Source: ELB16-189 sp018266435 (lineage in GTDB: Bacteria; Bacteroidota; Bacteroidia; Cytophagales; Cyclobacteriaceae). From it: DNA of 64,000 nt. Under the pieces are notes generated by a model. The model did no database searches. It was given only the letters and a program-made list of their open reading frames with translations, and was not told where the DNA came from. Shown here piece by piece: positions 57,301 through 64,000 of the stretch; the first letter of the stretch is position 1; every line of letters starts with the position of its first letter. Made by a program: the position numbers and the translations under genes. The stretch lies in contig CP126125.1 of assembly GCA_030123525.1 (NCBI GenBank), positions 3,588,626 through 3,652,625 of the forward strand, given 5' to 3'.

Positions 57301-60300
57301 CGTAGTTGGCCGCATCGCTTGCTCCGGTGCTTAAGATACTATAACTGCTCGATATGGCTCCTCCGATGTTGGTCCCGTTCTTCCGCCACTGGTAGCTCAA
57401 CCCTGTACCGGTGGCTGTAACTGTGAAGGTCACTCCGCTCCCCTGGCATACGCTCTGGGTCACGGGTTGTACGGTAATGGCGGGGGGACTGTTAACGGTT
57501 AATACGGATCCGCTGCTGGTCACGGCCGGGGTGCATGTGCCGCTCACTACTACATCGTAGGTGGCCGCATCGCTTACCGCTAGGCTTGCGATGGTATAGC
57601 TGTTCGATATGGCTCCTCCGATGTTGGTTCCGTTCTTCCGCCACTGGTAGCTCAACCCTGTACCGGTGGCTGTAACTGTGAACGTGGCTGGGGTTCCTAC
57701 GCACTGGCTCTGGCTCGCTACCGGCTGTACGGTGATCGCGGGGGGCGGGTTCACTGTCAACGCGGCTACGCTGCTGGTCGCGGCCGGGGCACATGTGCCG
57801 CTTACCACTACATCGTAGTTGGCCGCATCGCTTGCTCCGGTGCTTAAGATACTATAACTGCTCGATATGGCTCCTCCGATGTTGGTCCCGTTCTTCCGCC
57901 ACTGGTAGCTCAACCCTGTACCGGTGGCTGTAACTGTGAAGGTCACTCCGCTCCCCTGGCATACGCTCTGGGTCACGGGTTGTACGGTAATGGCGGGGGG
58001 ACTGTTAACGGTTAATACGGATCCGCTGCTGGTCACGGCCGGGGTGCATGTGCCGCTCACTACTACATCGTAGGTGGCCGCATCGCTTACCGCTAGGCTT
58101 GCGATGGTATAGCTGTTCGATATGGCTCCTCCGATGTTGGTTCCGTTCTTCCGCCACTGGTAGCTCAACCCTGTACCGGTGGCTGTAACTGTGAACGTGG
58201 CTGGGGTTCCTACGCACTGGCTCTGGCTCGCTACCGGCTGTACGGTGATCGCGGGGGGCGGGTTCACTGTCAACGCGGCTACGCTGCTGGTCGCGGCCGG
58301 GGCACATGTGCCGCTTACCACTACATCGTAGTTGGCCGCATCGCTTGCTCCGGTGCTTAAGATACTATAACTGCTCGATATGGCTCCTCCGATGTTGGTC
58401 CCGTTCTTCCGCCACTGGTAGCTCAACCCTGTACCGGTGGCTGTAACTGTGAAGGTCACTCCGCTCCCCTGGCATACGCTCTGGGTCACGGGTTGTACGG
58501 TAATGGCGGGGGGACTGTTAACGGTTAATACGGATCCGCTGCTGGTCACGGCCGGGGTGCATGTGCCGCTCACTACTACATCGTAGGTGGCCGCATCGCT
58601 TACCGCTAGGCTTGCGATGGTATAGCTGTTCGATATGGCTCCTCCGATGTTGGTTCCGTTCTTCCGCCACTGGTAGCTCAACCCTGTACCGGTGGCTGTA
58701 ACTGTGAACGTGGCTGGGGTTCCTACGCACTGGCTCTGGCTCGCTACCGGCTGTACGGTGATCGCGGGGGGCGGGTTCACTGTCAACGCGGCTACGCTGC
58801 TGGTCGCGGCCGGGGCACATGTGCCGCTTACCACTACATCGTAGTTGGCCGCATCGCTTGCTCCGGTGCTTAAGATACTATAACTGCTCGATATGGCTCC
58901 TCCGATGTTGGTCCCGTTCTTCCGCCACTGGTAGCTCAACCCTGTACCGGTGGCTGTAACTGTGAAGGTCACTCCGCTCCCCTGGCATACGCTCTGGGTC
59001 ACGGGTTGTACGGTAATGGCGGGGGGACTGTTAACGGTTAATACGGATCCGCTGCTGGTCACGGCCGGGGTGCATGTGCCGCTCACTACTACATCGTAGG
59101 TGGCCGCATCGCTTACCGCTAGGCTTGCGATGGTATAGCTGTTCGATATGGCTCCTCCGATGTTGGTTCCGTTCTTCCGCCACTGGTAGCTCAACCCTGT
59201 ACCGGTGGCTGTAACTGTGAACGTGGCTGGGGTTCCTACGCACTGGCTCTGGCTCGCTACCGGCTGTACGGTGATCGCGGGGGGCGGGTTCACTGTCAAC
59301 GCGGCTACGCTGCTGGTCGCGGCCGGGGCACATGTGCCGCTTACCACTACATCGTAGTTGGCCGCATCGCTTGCTCCGGTGCTTAAGATACTATAACTGC
59401 TCGATATGGCTCCTCCGATGTTGGTCCCGTTCTTCCGCCACTGGTAGCTCAACCCTGTACCGGTGGCTGTAACTGTGAAGGTCACTCCGCTCCCCTGGCA
59501 TACGCTCTGGGTCACGGGTTGTACGGTAATGGCGGGGGGACTGTTAACGGTTAATACGGATCCGCTGCTGGTCACGGCCGGGGTGCATGTGCCGCTCACT
59601 ACTACATCGTAGGTGGCCGCATCGCTTACCGCTAGGCTTGCGATGGTATAGCTGTTCGATATGGCTCCTCCGATGTTGGTTCCGTTCTTCCGCCACTGGT
59701 AGCTCAACCCTGTACCGGTGGCTGTAACTGTGAACGTGGCTGGGGTTCCTACGCACTGGCTCTGGCTCGCTACCGGCTGTACGGTGATCGCGGGGGGCGG
59801 GTTCACTGTCAACGCGGCTACGCTGCTGGTCGCGGCCGGGGCACATGTGCCGCTTACCACTACATCGTAGTTGGCCGCATCGCTTGCTCCGGTGCTTAAG
59901 ATACTATAACTGCTCGATATGGCTCCTCCGATGTTGGTCCCGTTCTTCCGCCACTGGTAGCTCAACCCTGTACCGGTGGCTGTAACTGTGAAGGTCACTC
60001 CGCTCCCCTGGCATACGCTCTGGGTCACGGGTTGTACGGTAATGGCGGGGGGACTGTTAACGGTTAATACGGATCCGCTGCTGGTCACGGCCGGGGTGCA
60101 TGTGCCGCTCACTACTACATCGTAGGTGGCCGCATCGCTTACCGCTAGGCTTGCGATGGTATAGCTGTTCGATATGGCTCCTCCGATGTTGGTTCCGTTC
60201 TTCCGCCACTGGTAGCTCAACCCTGTACCGGTGGCTGTAACTGTGAACGTGGCTGGGGTTCCTACGCACTGGCTCTGGCTCGCTACCGGCTGTACGGTGA

Positions 60301-63300
60301 TCGCGGGGGGCGGGTTCACTGTCAACGCGGCTACGCTGCTGGTCGCGGCCGGGGCACATGTGCCGCTTACCACTACATCGTAGTTGGCCGCATCGCTTGC
60401 TCCGGTGCTTAAGATACTATAACTGCTCGATATGGCTCCTCCGATGTTGGTCCCGTTCTTCCGCCACTGGTAGCTCAACCCTGTACCGGTGGCTGTAACT
60501 GTGAAGGTCACTCCGCTCCCCTGGCATACGCTCTGGGTCACGGGTTGTACGGTAATGGCGGGGGGACTGTTAACGGTTAATACGGATCCGCTGCTGGTCA
60601 CGGCCGGGGTGCATGTGCCGCTCACTACTACATCGTAGGTGGCCGCATCGCTTACCGCTAGGCTTGCGATGGTATAGCTGTTCGATATGGCTCCTCCGAT
60701 GTTGGTTCCGTTCTTCCGCCACTGGTAGCTCAACCCTGTACCGGTGGCTGTAACTGTGAACGTGGCTGGGGTTCCTACGCACTGGCTCTGGCTCGCTACC
60801 GGCTGTACGGTGATCGCGGGGGGCGGGTTCACTGTCAACGCGGCTACGCTGCTGGTCGCGGCCGGGGCACATGTGCCGCTTACCACTACATCGTAGTTGG
60901 CCGCATCGCTTGCTCCGGTGCTTAAGATACTATAACTGCTCGATATGGCTCCTCCGATGTTGGTCCCGTTCTTCCGCCACTGGTAGCTCAACCCTGTACC
61001 GGTGGCTGTAACTGTGAAGGTCACTCCGCTCCCCTGGCATACGCTCTGGGTCACGGGTTGTACGGTAATGGCGGGGGGACTGTTAACGGTTAATACGGAT
61101 CCGCTGCTGGTCACGGCCGGGGTGCATGTGCCGCTCACTACTACATCGTAGGTGGCCGCATCGCTTACCGCTAGGCTTGCGATGGTATAGCTGTTCGATA
61201 TGGCTCCTCCGATGTTGGTTCCGTTCTTCCGCCACTGGTAGCTCAACCCTGTACCGGTGGCTGTAACTGTGAACGTGGCTGGGGTTCCTACGCACTGGCT
61301 CTGGCTCGCTACCGGCTGTACGGTGATCGCGGGGGGCGGGTTCACTGTCAACGCGGCTACGCTGCTGGTCGCGGCCGGGGCACATGTGCCGCTTACCACT
61401 ACATCGTAGTTGGCCGCATCGCTTGCTCCGGTGCTTAAGATACTATAACTGCTCGATATGGCTCCTCCGATGTTGGTCCCGTTCTTCCGCCACTGGTAGC
61501 TCAACCCTGTACCGGTGGCTGTAACTGTGAAGGTCACTCCGCTCCCCTGGCATACGCTCTGGGTCACGGGTTGTACGGTAATGGCGGGGGGACTGTTAAC
61601 GGTTAATACGGATCCGCTGCTGGTCACGGCCGGGGTGCATGTGCCGCTCACTACTACATCGTAGGTGGCCGCATCGCTTACCGCTAGGCTTGCGATGGTA
61701 TAGCTGTTCGATATGGCTCCTCCGATGTTGGTTCCGTTCTTCCGCCACTGGTAGCTCAACCCTGTACCGGTGGCTGTAACTGTGAACGTGGCTGGGGTTC
61801 CTACGCACTGGCTCTGGCTCGCTACCGGCTGTACGGTGATCGCGGGGGGCGGGTTCACTGTCAACGCGGCTACGCTGCTGGTCGCGGCCGGGGCACATGT
61901 GCCGCTTACCACTACATCGTAGTTGGCCGCATCGCTTGCTCCGGTGCTTAAGATACTATAACTGCTCGATATGGCTCCTCCGATGTTGGTCCCGTTCTTC
62001 CGCCACTGGTAGCTCAACCCTGTACCGGTGGCTGTAACTGTGAAGGTCACTCCGCTCCCCTGGCATACGCTCTGGGTCACGGGTTGTACGGTAATGGCGG
62101 GGGGACTGTTAACGGTTAATACGGATCCGCTGCTGGTCACGGCCGGGGTGCATGTGCCGCTCACTACTACATCGTAGGTGGCCGCATCGCTTACCGCTAG
62201 GCTTGCGATGGTATAGCTGTTCGATATGGCTCCTCCGATGTTGGTTCCGTTCTTCCGCCACTGGTAGCTCAACCCTGTACCGGTGGCTGTAACTGTGAAC
62301 GTGGCTGGGGTTCCTACGCACTGGCTCTGGCTCGCTACCGGCTGTACGGTGATCGCGGGGGGCGGGTTCACTGTCAACGCGGCTACGCTGCTGGTCGCGG
62401 CCGGGGCACATGTGCCGCTTACCACTACATCGTAGTTGGCCGCATCGCTTGCTCCGGTGCTTAAGATACTATAACTGCTCGATATGGCTCCTCCGATGTT
62501 GGTCCCGTTCTTCCGCCACTGGTAGCTCAACCCTGTACCGGTGGCTGTAACTGTGAAGGTCACTCCGCTCCCCTGGCATACGCTCTGGGTCACGGGTTGT
62601 ACGGTAATGGCGGGGGGACTGTTAACGGTTAATACGGATCCGCTGCTGGTCACGGCCGGGGTGCATGTGCCGCTCACTACTACATCGTAGGTGGCCGCAT
62701 CGCTTACCGCTAGGCTTGCGATGGTATAGCTGTTCGATATGGCTCCTCCGATGTTGGTTCCGTTCTTCCGCCACTGGTAGCTCAACCCTGTACCGGTGGC
62801 TGTAACTGTGAACGTGGCTGGGGTTCCTACGCACTGGCTCTGGCTCGCTACCGGCTGTACGGTGATCGCGGGGGGCGGGTTCACTGTCAACGCGGCTACG
62901 CTGCTGGTCGCGGCCGGGGCACATGTGCCGCTTACCACTACATCGTAGTTGGCCGCATCGCTTGCTCCGGTGCTTAAGATACTATAACTGCTCGATATGG
63001 CTCCTCCGATGTTGGTCCCGTTCTTCCGCCACTGGTAGCTCAACCCTGTACCGGTGGCTGTAACTGTGAAGGTCACTCCGCTCCCCTGGCATACGCTCTG
63101 GGTCACGGGTTGTACGGTAATGGCGGGGGGACTGTTAACGGTTAATACGGATCCGCTGCTGGTCACGGCCGGGGTGCATGTGCCGCTCACTACTACATCG
63201 TAGGTGGCCGCATCGCTTACCGCTAGGCTTGCGATGGTATAGCTGTTCGATATGGCTCCTCCGATGTTGGTTCCGTTCTTCCGCCACTGGTAGCTCAACC

Positions 63301-64000
63301 CTGTACCGGTGGCTGTAACTGTGAACGTGGCTGGGGTTCCTACGCACTGGCTCTGGCTCGCTACCGGCTGTACGGTGATCGCGGGGGGCGGGTTCACTGT
63401 CAACGCGGCTACGCTGCTGGTCGCGGCCGGGGCACATGTGCCGCTTACCACTACATCGTAGTTGGCCGCATCGCTTGCTCCGGTGCTTAAGATACTATAA
63501 CTGCTCGATATGGCTCCTCCGATGTTGGTCCCGTTCTTCCGCCACTGGTAGCTCAACCCTGTACCGGTGGCTGTAACTGTGAAGGTCACTCCGCTCCCCT
63601 GGCATACGCTCTGGGTCACGGGTTGTACGGTAATGGCGGGGGGACTGTTAACGGTTAATACGGATCCGCTGCTGGTCACGGCCGGGGTGCATGTGCCGCT
63701 CACTACTACATCGTAGGTGGCCGCATCGCTTACCGCTAGGCTTGCGATGGTATAGCTGTTCGATATGGCTCCTCCGATGTTGGTTCCGTTCTTCCGCCAC
63801 TGGTAGCTCAACCCTGTACCGGTGGCTGTAACTGTGAACGTGGCTGGGGTTCCTACGCACTGGCTCTGGCTCGCTACCGGCTGTACGGTGATCGCGGGGG
63901 GCGGGTTCACTGTCAACGCGGCTACGCTGCTGGTCGCGGCCGGGGCACATGTGCCGCTTACCACTACATCGTAGTTGGCCGCATCGCTTGCTCCGGTGCT
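45347..64000 (-). CDS. Giant Ig-repeat surface protein with T9SS sorting domain, 5' end outside window
   Basis: The frame is open from the right edge to a TAA at 45347: 6217 visible codons, N-terminus missing. From N to C: identical 171-residue double-Ig repeats (52847-64000); several diverged Ig modules to about 52030; about ten PKD-like modules ending in VNPxP (to about 48900); two modules with NDPDGAGPC or LDPDGAGPC; two true PKD domains (WDFNDGS near 47570, WDFGDGK near 47290); a jelly-roll-like region (about 47080-46400, YDGFAFDNVYVG); and an Omp28-like region beginning VLFENFTN (about 46400-46040). A C-terminal T9SS type A sorting domain (about 45620-45350, LVLYPNPAESKF) ends the protein. 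It should therefore be exported by the type IX system and held at or released from the cell surface. Cys pairs in each Ig unit suggest disulfides. A role as adhesin or matrix component is inferred. Confidence 0.93.
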   Translation of the reverse strand, partial: STGASDAANYDVVVSGTCAPAATSSVAALTVNPPPAITVQPVASQSQCVGTPATFTVTATGTGLSYQWRKNGTNIGGAISNSYTIASLAVSDAATYDVVVSGTCTPAVTSSGSVLTVNSPPAITVQPVTQSVCQGSGVTFTVTATGTGLSYQWRKNGTNIGGAISSSYSILSTGASDAANYDVVVSGTCAPAATSSVAALTVNPPPAITVQPVASQSQCVGTPATFTVTATGTGLSYQWRKNGTNIGGAISNSYTIASLAVSDAATYDVVVSGTCTPAVTSSGSVLTVNSPPAITVQPVTQSVCQGSGVTFTVTATGTGLSYQWRKNGTNIGGAISSSYSILSTGASDAANYDVVVSGTCAPAATSSVAALTVNPPPAITVQPVASQSQCVGTPATFTVTATGTGLSYQWRKNGTNIGGAISNSYTIASLAVSDAATYDVVVSGTCTPAVTSSGSVLTVNSPPAITVQPVTQSVCQGSGVTFTVTATGTGLSYQWRKNGTNIGGAISSSYSILSTGASDAANYDVVVSGTCAPAATSSVAALTVNPPPAITVQPVASQSQCVGTPATFTVTATGTGLSYQWRKNGTNIGGAISNSYTIASLAVSDAATYDVVVSGTCTPAVTSSGSVLTVNSPPAITVQPVTQSVCQGSGVTFTVTATGTGLSYQWRKNGTNIGGAISSSYSILSTGASDAANYDVVVSGTCAPAATSSVAALTVNPPPAITVQPVASQSQCVGTPATFTVTATGTGLSYQWRKNGTNIGGAISNSYTIASLAVSDAATYDVVVSGTCTPAVTSSGSVLTVNSPPAITVQPVTQSVCQGSGVTFTVTATGTGLSYQWRKNGTNIGGAISSSYSILSTGASDAANYDVVVSGTCAPAATSSVAALTVNPPPAITVQPVASQSQCVGTPATFTVTATGTGLSYQWRKNGTNIGGAISNSYTIASLAVSDAATYDVVVSGTCTPAVTSSGSVLTVNSPPAITVQPVTQSVCQGSGVTFTVTATGTGLSYQWRKNGTNIGGAISSSYSILSTGASDAANYDVVVSGTCAPAATSSVAALTVNPPPAITVQPVASQSQCVGTPATFTVTATGTGLSYQWRKNGTNIGGAISNSYTIASLAVSDAATYDVVVSGTCTPAVTSSGSVLTVNSPPAITVQPVTQSVCQGSGVTFTVTATGTGLSYQWRKNGTNIGGAISSSYSILSTGASDAANYDVVVSGTCAPAATSSVAALTVNPPPAITVQPVASQSQCVGTPATFTVTATGTGLSYQWRKNGTNIGGAISNSYTIASLAVSDAATYDVVVSGTCTPAVTSSGSVLTVNSPPAITVQPVTQSVCQGSGVTFTVTATGTGLSYQWRKNGTNIGGAISSSYSILSTGASDAANYDVVVSGTCAPAATSSVAALTVNPPPAITVQPVASQSQCVGTPATFTVTATGTGLSYQWRKNGTNIGGAISNSYTIASLAVSDAATYDVVVSGTCTPAVTSSGSVLTVNSPPAITVQPVTQSVCQGSGVTFTVTATGTGLSYQWRKNGTNIGGAISSSYSILSTGASDAANYDVVVSGTCAPAATSSVAALTVNPPPAITVQPVASQSQCVGTPATFTVTATGTGLSYQWRKNGTNIGGAISNSYTIASLAVSDAATYDVVVSGTCTPAVTSSGSVLTVNSPPAITVQPVTQSVCQGSGVTFTVTATGTGLSYQWRKNGTNIGGAISSSYSILSTGASDAANYDVVVSGTCAPAATSSVAALTVNPPPAITVQPVASQSQCVGTPATFTVTATGTGLSYQWRKNGTNIGGAISNSYTIASLAVSDAATYDVVVSGTCTPAVTSSGSVLTVNSPPAITVQPVTQSVCQGSGVTFTVTATGTGLSYQWRKNGTNIGGAISSSYSILSTGASDAANYDVVVSGTCAPAATSSVAALTVNPPPAITVQPVASQSQCVGTPATFTVTATGTGLSYQWRKNGTNIGGAISNSYTIASLAVSDAATYDVVVSGTCTPAVTSSGSVLTVNSPPAITVQPVTQSVCQGSGVTFTVTATGTGLSYQWRKNGTNIGGAISSSYSILSTGASDAANYDVVVSGTCAPAATSSVAALTVNPPPAITVQPVASQSQCVGTPATFTVTATGTGLSYQWRKNGTNIGGAISNSYTIASLAVSDAATYDVVVSGTCTPAVTSSGSVLTVNSPPAITVQPVTQSVCQGSGVTFTVTATGTGLSYQWRKNGTNIGGAISSSYSILSTGASDAANYDVVVSGTCAPAATSSVAALTVNPPPAITVQPVASQSQCVGTPATFTVTATGTGLSYQWRKNGTNIGGAISNSYTIASLAVSDAATYDVVVSGTCTPAVTSSGSVLTVNSPPAITVQPVTQSVCQGSGVTFTVTATGTGLSYQWRKNGTNIGGAISSSYSILSTGASDAANYDVVVSGTCAPAATSSVAALTVNPPPAITVQPVASQSQCVGTPATFTVTATGTGLSYQWRKNGTNIGGAISNSYTIASLAVSDAATYDVVVSGTCTPAVTSSGSVLTVNSPPAITVQPVTQSVCQGSGVTFTVTATGTGLSYQWRKNGTNIGGAISSSYSILSTGASDAANYDVVVSGTCAPAATSSVAALTVNPPPAITVQPVASQSQCVGTPATFTVTATGTGLSYQWRKNGTNIGGAISNSYTIASLAVSDAATYDVVVSGTCTPAVTSSGSVLTVNSPPAITVQPVTQSVCQGSGVTFTVTATGTGLSYQWRKNGTNIGGAISSSYSILSTGASDAANYDVVVSGTCAPAATSSVAALTVNPPPAITVQPVASQSQCVGTPATFTVTATGTGLSYQWRKNGTNIGGAISNSYTIASLAVSDAATYDVVVSGTCTPAVTSSGSVLTVNSPPAITVQPVTQSVCQGSGVTFTVTATGTGLSYQWRKNGTNIGGAISSSYSILSTGASDAANYDVVVSGTCAPAATSSVAALTVNPPPAITVQPVASQSQCVGTPATFTVTATGTGLSYQWRKNGTNIGGAISNSYTIASLAVSDAATYDVVVSGTCTPAVTSSGSVLTVNSPPAITVQPVTQSVCQGSGVTFTVTATGTGLSYQWRKNGTNIGGAISSSYSILSTGASDAANYDVVVSGTCAPAATSSVAALTVNPPPAITVQPVASQSQCVGTPATFTVTATGTGLSYQWRKNGTNIGGAISNSYTIASLAVSDAATYDVVVSGTCTPAVTSSGSVLTVNSPPAITVQPVTQSVCQGSGVTFTVTATGTGLSYQWRKNGTNIGGAISSSYSILSTGASDAANYDVVVSGTCAPAATSSVAALTVNPPPAITVQPVASQSQCVGTPATFTVTATGTGLSYQWRKNGTNIGGAISNSYTIASLAVSDAATYDVVVSGTCTPAVTSSGSVLTVNSPPAITVQPVTQSVCQGSGVTFTVTATGTGLSYQWRKNGTNIGGAISSSYSILSTGASDAANYDVVVSGTCAPAATSSVAALTVNPPPAITVQPVASQSQCVGTPATFTVTATGTGLSYQWRKNGTNIGGAISNSYTIASLAVSDAATYDVVVSGTCTPAVTSSGSVLTVNSPPAITVQPVTQSVCQGSGVTFTVTATGTGLSYQWRKNGTNIGGAISSSYSILSTGASDAANYDVVVSGTCAPAATSSVAALTVNPPPAITVQPVASQSQCVGTPATFTVTATGTGLSYQWRKNGTNIGGAISNSYTIASLAVSDAATYDVVVSGTCTPAVTSSGSVLTVNSPPAITVQPPASTTSCAGTNVLLSVTATGTGLTYQWIDVATSLPPVGAYFSGINTNSLLISGIDATLNGKQYQVVVSGTCAPSASSIVSTLTVQNLPQITGQPSNSTICENTNTNFSVNAGVTTSPTYQWQVSTDGGLTFNNVSGAVYSGATSATLTLTTTPFSYSGYLYRVVVGGACAPAVISSSALLSVQQNAIVTTGPSNVTACQNATVSFSVLASGYNLSYQWQENGVNLSNTGIYSGVNTNTLTLAGITLALNANKYQVVVKNASGFCTAAVTSSFATLTVNKIPDAAASDVTICSGSSTNISITNPNGTPGTTFTWIVQSSTNVTGASGGVGSLINQSLTSTDGINVGSVTYSITPQAAGCNGIPFAVNATVNPIPQVSAQADAAFCPGTSINIPLPANIAGSTVSWTNSNPAIGIPASGLGDLVFTGGTNISGADVVGTITYQATKNGCTGPSKNFNLTIHPSPVVTPVGNITVCSGGAVVAINFSANTGGGETYNWTNSNPSTGLAPSGSGNIAAFTAAVNTTGSAVTGTVSVTATKNGCTGPVKTFTITVNPEPVVAAVANQAFCPGTGINIPLTSNVAGSVQTWTNSNPSIGIAASGTGDIIYTAPANNTGADVTGTITVTGTANGCSSAGANQKTFTITLHPNPVITNTALQLQTTICSGTTLSFLPTSNTGVTTTYAWTTTTTGVLTGVSASGSGTITDTPVNSGNTAGTITYTITPTFNSCVGLPVNYVVTINPVPTVSASNQTICSGQTTSVAITNPNTVSGTTFAWAVSSSTNVTGMSGGSGVTISQLLTSTDGINPGTVNYTITPTANGCAGTPIVVTVTVNPAPVITNTSLQLQTTICSGTALGFTPTSSIGGTTYTWTSSVTGSVTGNTASGSGMITDALTNSSNTVGTVTYHITPSVSGCSGTSRDYVVTVQPAPSFTFTNSSAQICSGSQTNILLNTPVAGGQVRLKSVSYGAVSGTLSAGALYNDGQFITEVLINSTNAPVTVTYQFEAIVGACGPSASMATTVVVNPNPTMGINNTTAVICSGTQPSITLTSPTSGASISLQNVSYGAITGGLYASGGTFTTGAVISESVGGLVNNTNNPITITYTFTVSTPLTTPSCPLSATTQSTTVQVLPEPTIPIVTNNAPTICSGSQANITLNTAVGGGQIVLSAVNYGAVSGTLSSGLLYSSGQKVTEVLVNPTNAPVTVVYQFAVVVGGCVAGPLQTVNVVVNPSPVFSITNNTLEVCEGSPVNIQLNSPTTGAVITLSSVNYNGVTGTMSPGTTFTNGQFITETLATPFTTPTTVTYTFTVAASGCSNPTSQQTTVSITKQATVSLPADYTVCQPASIALTGTIGGSAVTGLWSVVSGGGTLSASNLSGSTVTATYTPVAADVTHTVTLKLTTNDPDGAGPCSPAIATINIHINQSAQVFAPANLAICQDVPGIALGGSIGGSTVATVWSGGLGTFSNVNDPNATYTFKNPNEINTTVVLTFTALDPDGAGPCTAVSTQTNLKINPLPIVTFSGFPPGAPPQVVANTLPFPLTGNQIGGLFTISPSTPGVGITTQSPVDKATFYPSLATLGLNTVTYNFTDINSCTNSTSQNIIVNPVTTCEFTIFNKVTFGSGEIPICSSEGNVQLVGTPLPNGQPATGFFAVGPYSTGSAGYGGVQTYADSVLIANSLIISGSNVYLNTTNLPAKEYFIYYQFQNTFGAITTKLHPILVFPYPKPKFSSSNNCVVNAVTFYDSSKVQANTLPVPYNSSTIVNYIWDFNDGSPKAYFTSPFTSTSHKYGVPSNYNVTLQVVTDAPNGGCTAMFSYPLTVGNPPSPAFSWSAICTNDSTKFVDHSFPGVVSTITNLKWDFGDGKTISGSPGAKVTNSASNLTSGTYSKPNHKYNSNSIYPVTLTVTNNNGCFATTPVKKVFILAYKTLKISADSAYEENFENIATHGGGWIPEVPDGYFATNATLLDSIKSDTSWVWSKPNGLVIQPSPQTGNYSWWTGKNNNSYFYYENSAINGPCFNLSKLNRPKVSFDYWVNTEVNADGAVLQYSVNGGTSWELVGPLAGLPTSQRNQGINWYPPGAIVTANPGEQPSFGPYGWTGNTQASWYRASYNLDMIPWVNPLPPYDSLRKQVRLRIAFASKGIPSGGTKYDGFAFDNVYVGNKTKNVLFENFTNANQTSSLIAESNFNTLYQAQLSARNEDTDFTYLQYHVRFPAPDVFSQTNADDASARALFYNVQQPPYSVMSGIQTGIFANGDYSTFLNGVEIDRMALKKPQLIITKVDTLPTGSSNKINARIHVKADTTVTYPIYANIALMEERDSLTVPGKTYTHIMRKLLFSGSGNTPPLGTLNPGDSLILSNPANGGVTTLNCTIKDATKLRLVAWVQNIDPLKRGAQEIVQSFVSPIKLNTKTGQVITGVEQTTGSLDDLVLYPNPAESKFNLALPGDFPEGCIWKIADQRGIYVMSGNFSDAFNGKKTISISLQSGVYIVAVGAPGQTPVYRRLVVLNPE
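52847..64000 (-). repeat. In-frame tandem array of 513-bp identical repeats (21 full copies plus a 381-bp part)
   Basis: The period is exactly 513 bp (171 codons), so copy number can change without a frameshift. I saw no base difference between copies in the window. The left boundary is sharp: 52847 matches the repeat, while 52846 (G) differs from the repeat base (C). Each unit codes for two Ig-like domains of 86 and 85 residues. One begins ASQSQCVGTP, the other TQSVCQGSGV, and both contain the core YQWRKNGTN and end SGTC-[TA]-PA. The array is visibly more GC-rich than its surroundings (runs such as GCGGGGGGCGGG) and continues past the right edge. Confidence 0.97.

Noticed and set aside
52875..63950. 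A 100-codon frame recurs every 513 bp on the minus strand (first at 52875-53177).
   Set aside because: It is a shadow of the giant gene in another frame, basic and Arg/His rich, repeated only because the DNA repeats.
63962..63964. A GTG that could be taken as the start of the right giant protein.
   Set aside because: It lies inside a repeat unit (YDVVVSG), and the frame stays open to the window edge, so the true start is outside.
52847..64000. The regular repeats might be read as a CRISPR array.
   Set aside because: Units are 513 bp with no unique spacers, and they form one open coding frame for Ig-like domains.
52847..64000. The perfect array could be an assembly artefact.
   Set aside because: It cannot be excluded from sequence alone, but a sharp left boundary and an exact codon-multiple period fit a real array; it is kept as a finding with long-read checking proposed.

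Overview
The window looks like a chromosome segment of a Bacteroidota bacterium, most likely a member of the Cytophagales or a relative. Four things point there. The gene order parA-parB-DUF5683-dapB-lepB is typical of the phylum. Many genes have the phylum's TAnnTTTG promoter box instead of a sigma-70 type -10, and starts lack clear Shine-Dalgarno sequences. The giant protein at the right ends in a type IX secretion (T9SS) sorting domain. The remaining content (PPK2, a SPOR protein, TonB-like proteins, large TPR and outer-membrane proteins) also fits. I see no rRNA, tRNA, transposase, integrase, prophage or CRISPR array, and no gene-free stretch above 300 bases.

Layout. (1) 1-9544, minus strand: the first 3181 codons of a giant secreted protein with a signal peptide and about twenty or more Ig/PKD-like modules; its 3' end lies beyond the left edge. 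(2) 9809-17999, plus strand: pyrG, yidC, then parA-parB-DUF5683-dapB-lepB, with a degenerate parS-like site before parA. (3) 18068-22928: ung, apaG, a methyltransferase, a coiled-coil membrane protein, a conserved protein of unknown role and a TerB-like protein. (4) 22978-28356: a Gfo/Idh/MocA oxidoreductase coupled to PPK2, a SnoaL-like secreted protein, a metal-dependent cyclase/hydrolase, and a CoA-binding protein coupled to an FAD oxidoreductase. (5) 28467-32165, plus strand: tyrS with a sphingomyelin-synthase-like PAP2 protein, then a PhyH-type dioxygenase with an SDR. (6) 32189-39880, minus strand: an envelope cluster (1040-residue TPR protein, plug-less outer-membrane barrel, SPOR protein, TonB-like protein, BamA/TamA-like barrel). 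(7) 39942-42003, minus strand: TerB-like, rhomboid and holA, tightly overlapped. (8) 42096-45360, plus strand: a sigma-54 response regulator and a hybrid histidine kinase. (9) 45347-64000, minus strand: the last 6217 codons of a second giant surface protein.

The most striking feature is 52847-64000. It is an in-frame array of 513-bp repeats (171 residues, two Ig-like domains each), 21 complete copies plus part of another, with no difference between copies that I could see, running off the right edge. Downstream of the array the protein has diverged Ig modules, PKD-like modules, two true PKD domains, a jelly-roll region, an Omp28-like region and the T9SS tail. It is best read as a giant, length-variable adhesin or matrix protein. 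The 36 kb between the two giants is mainly housekeeping and envelope genes.
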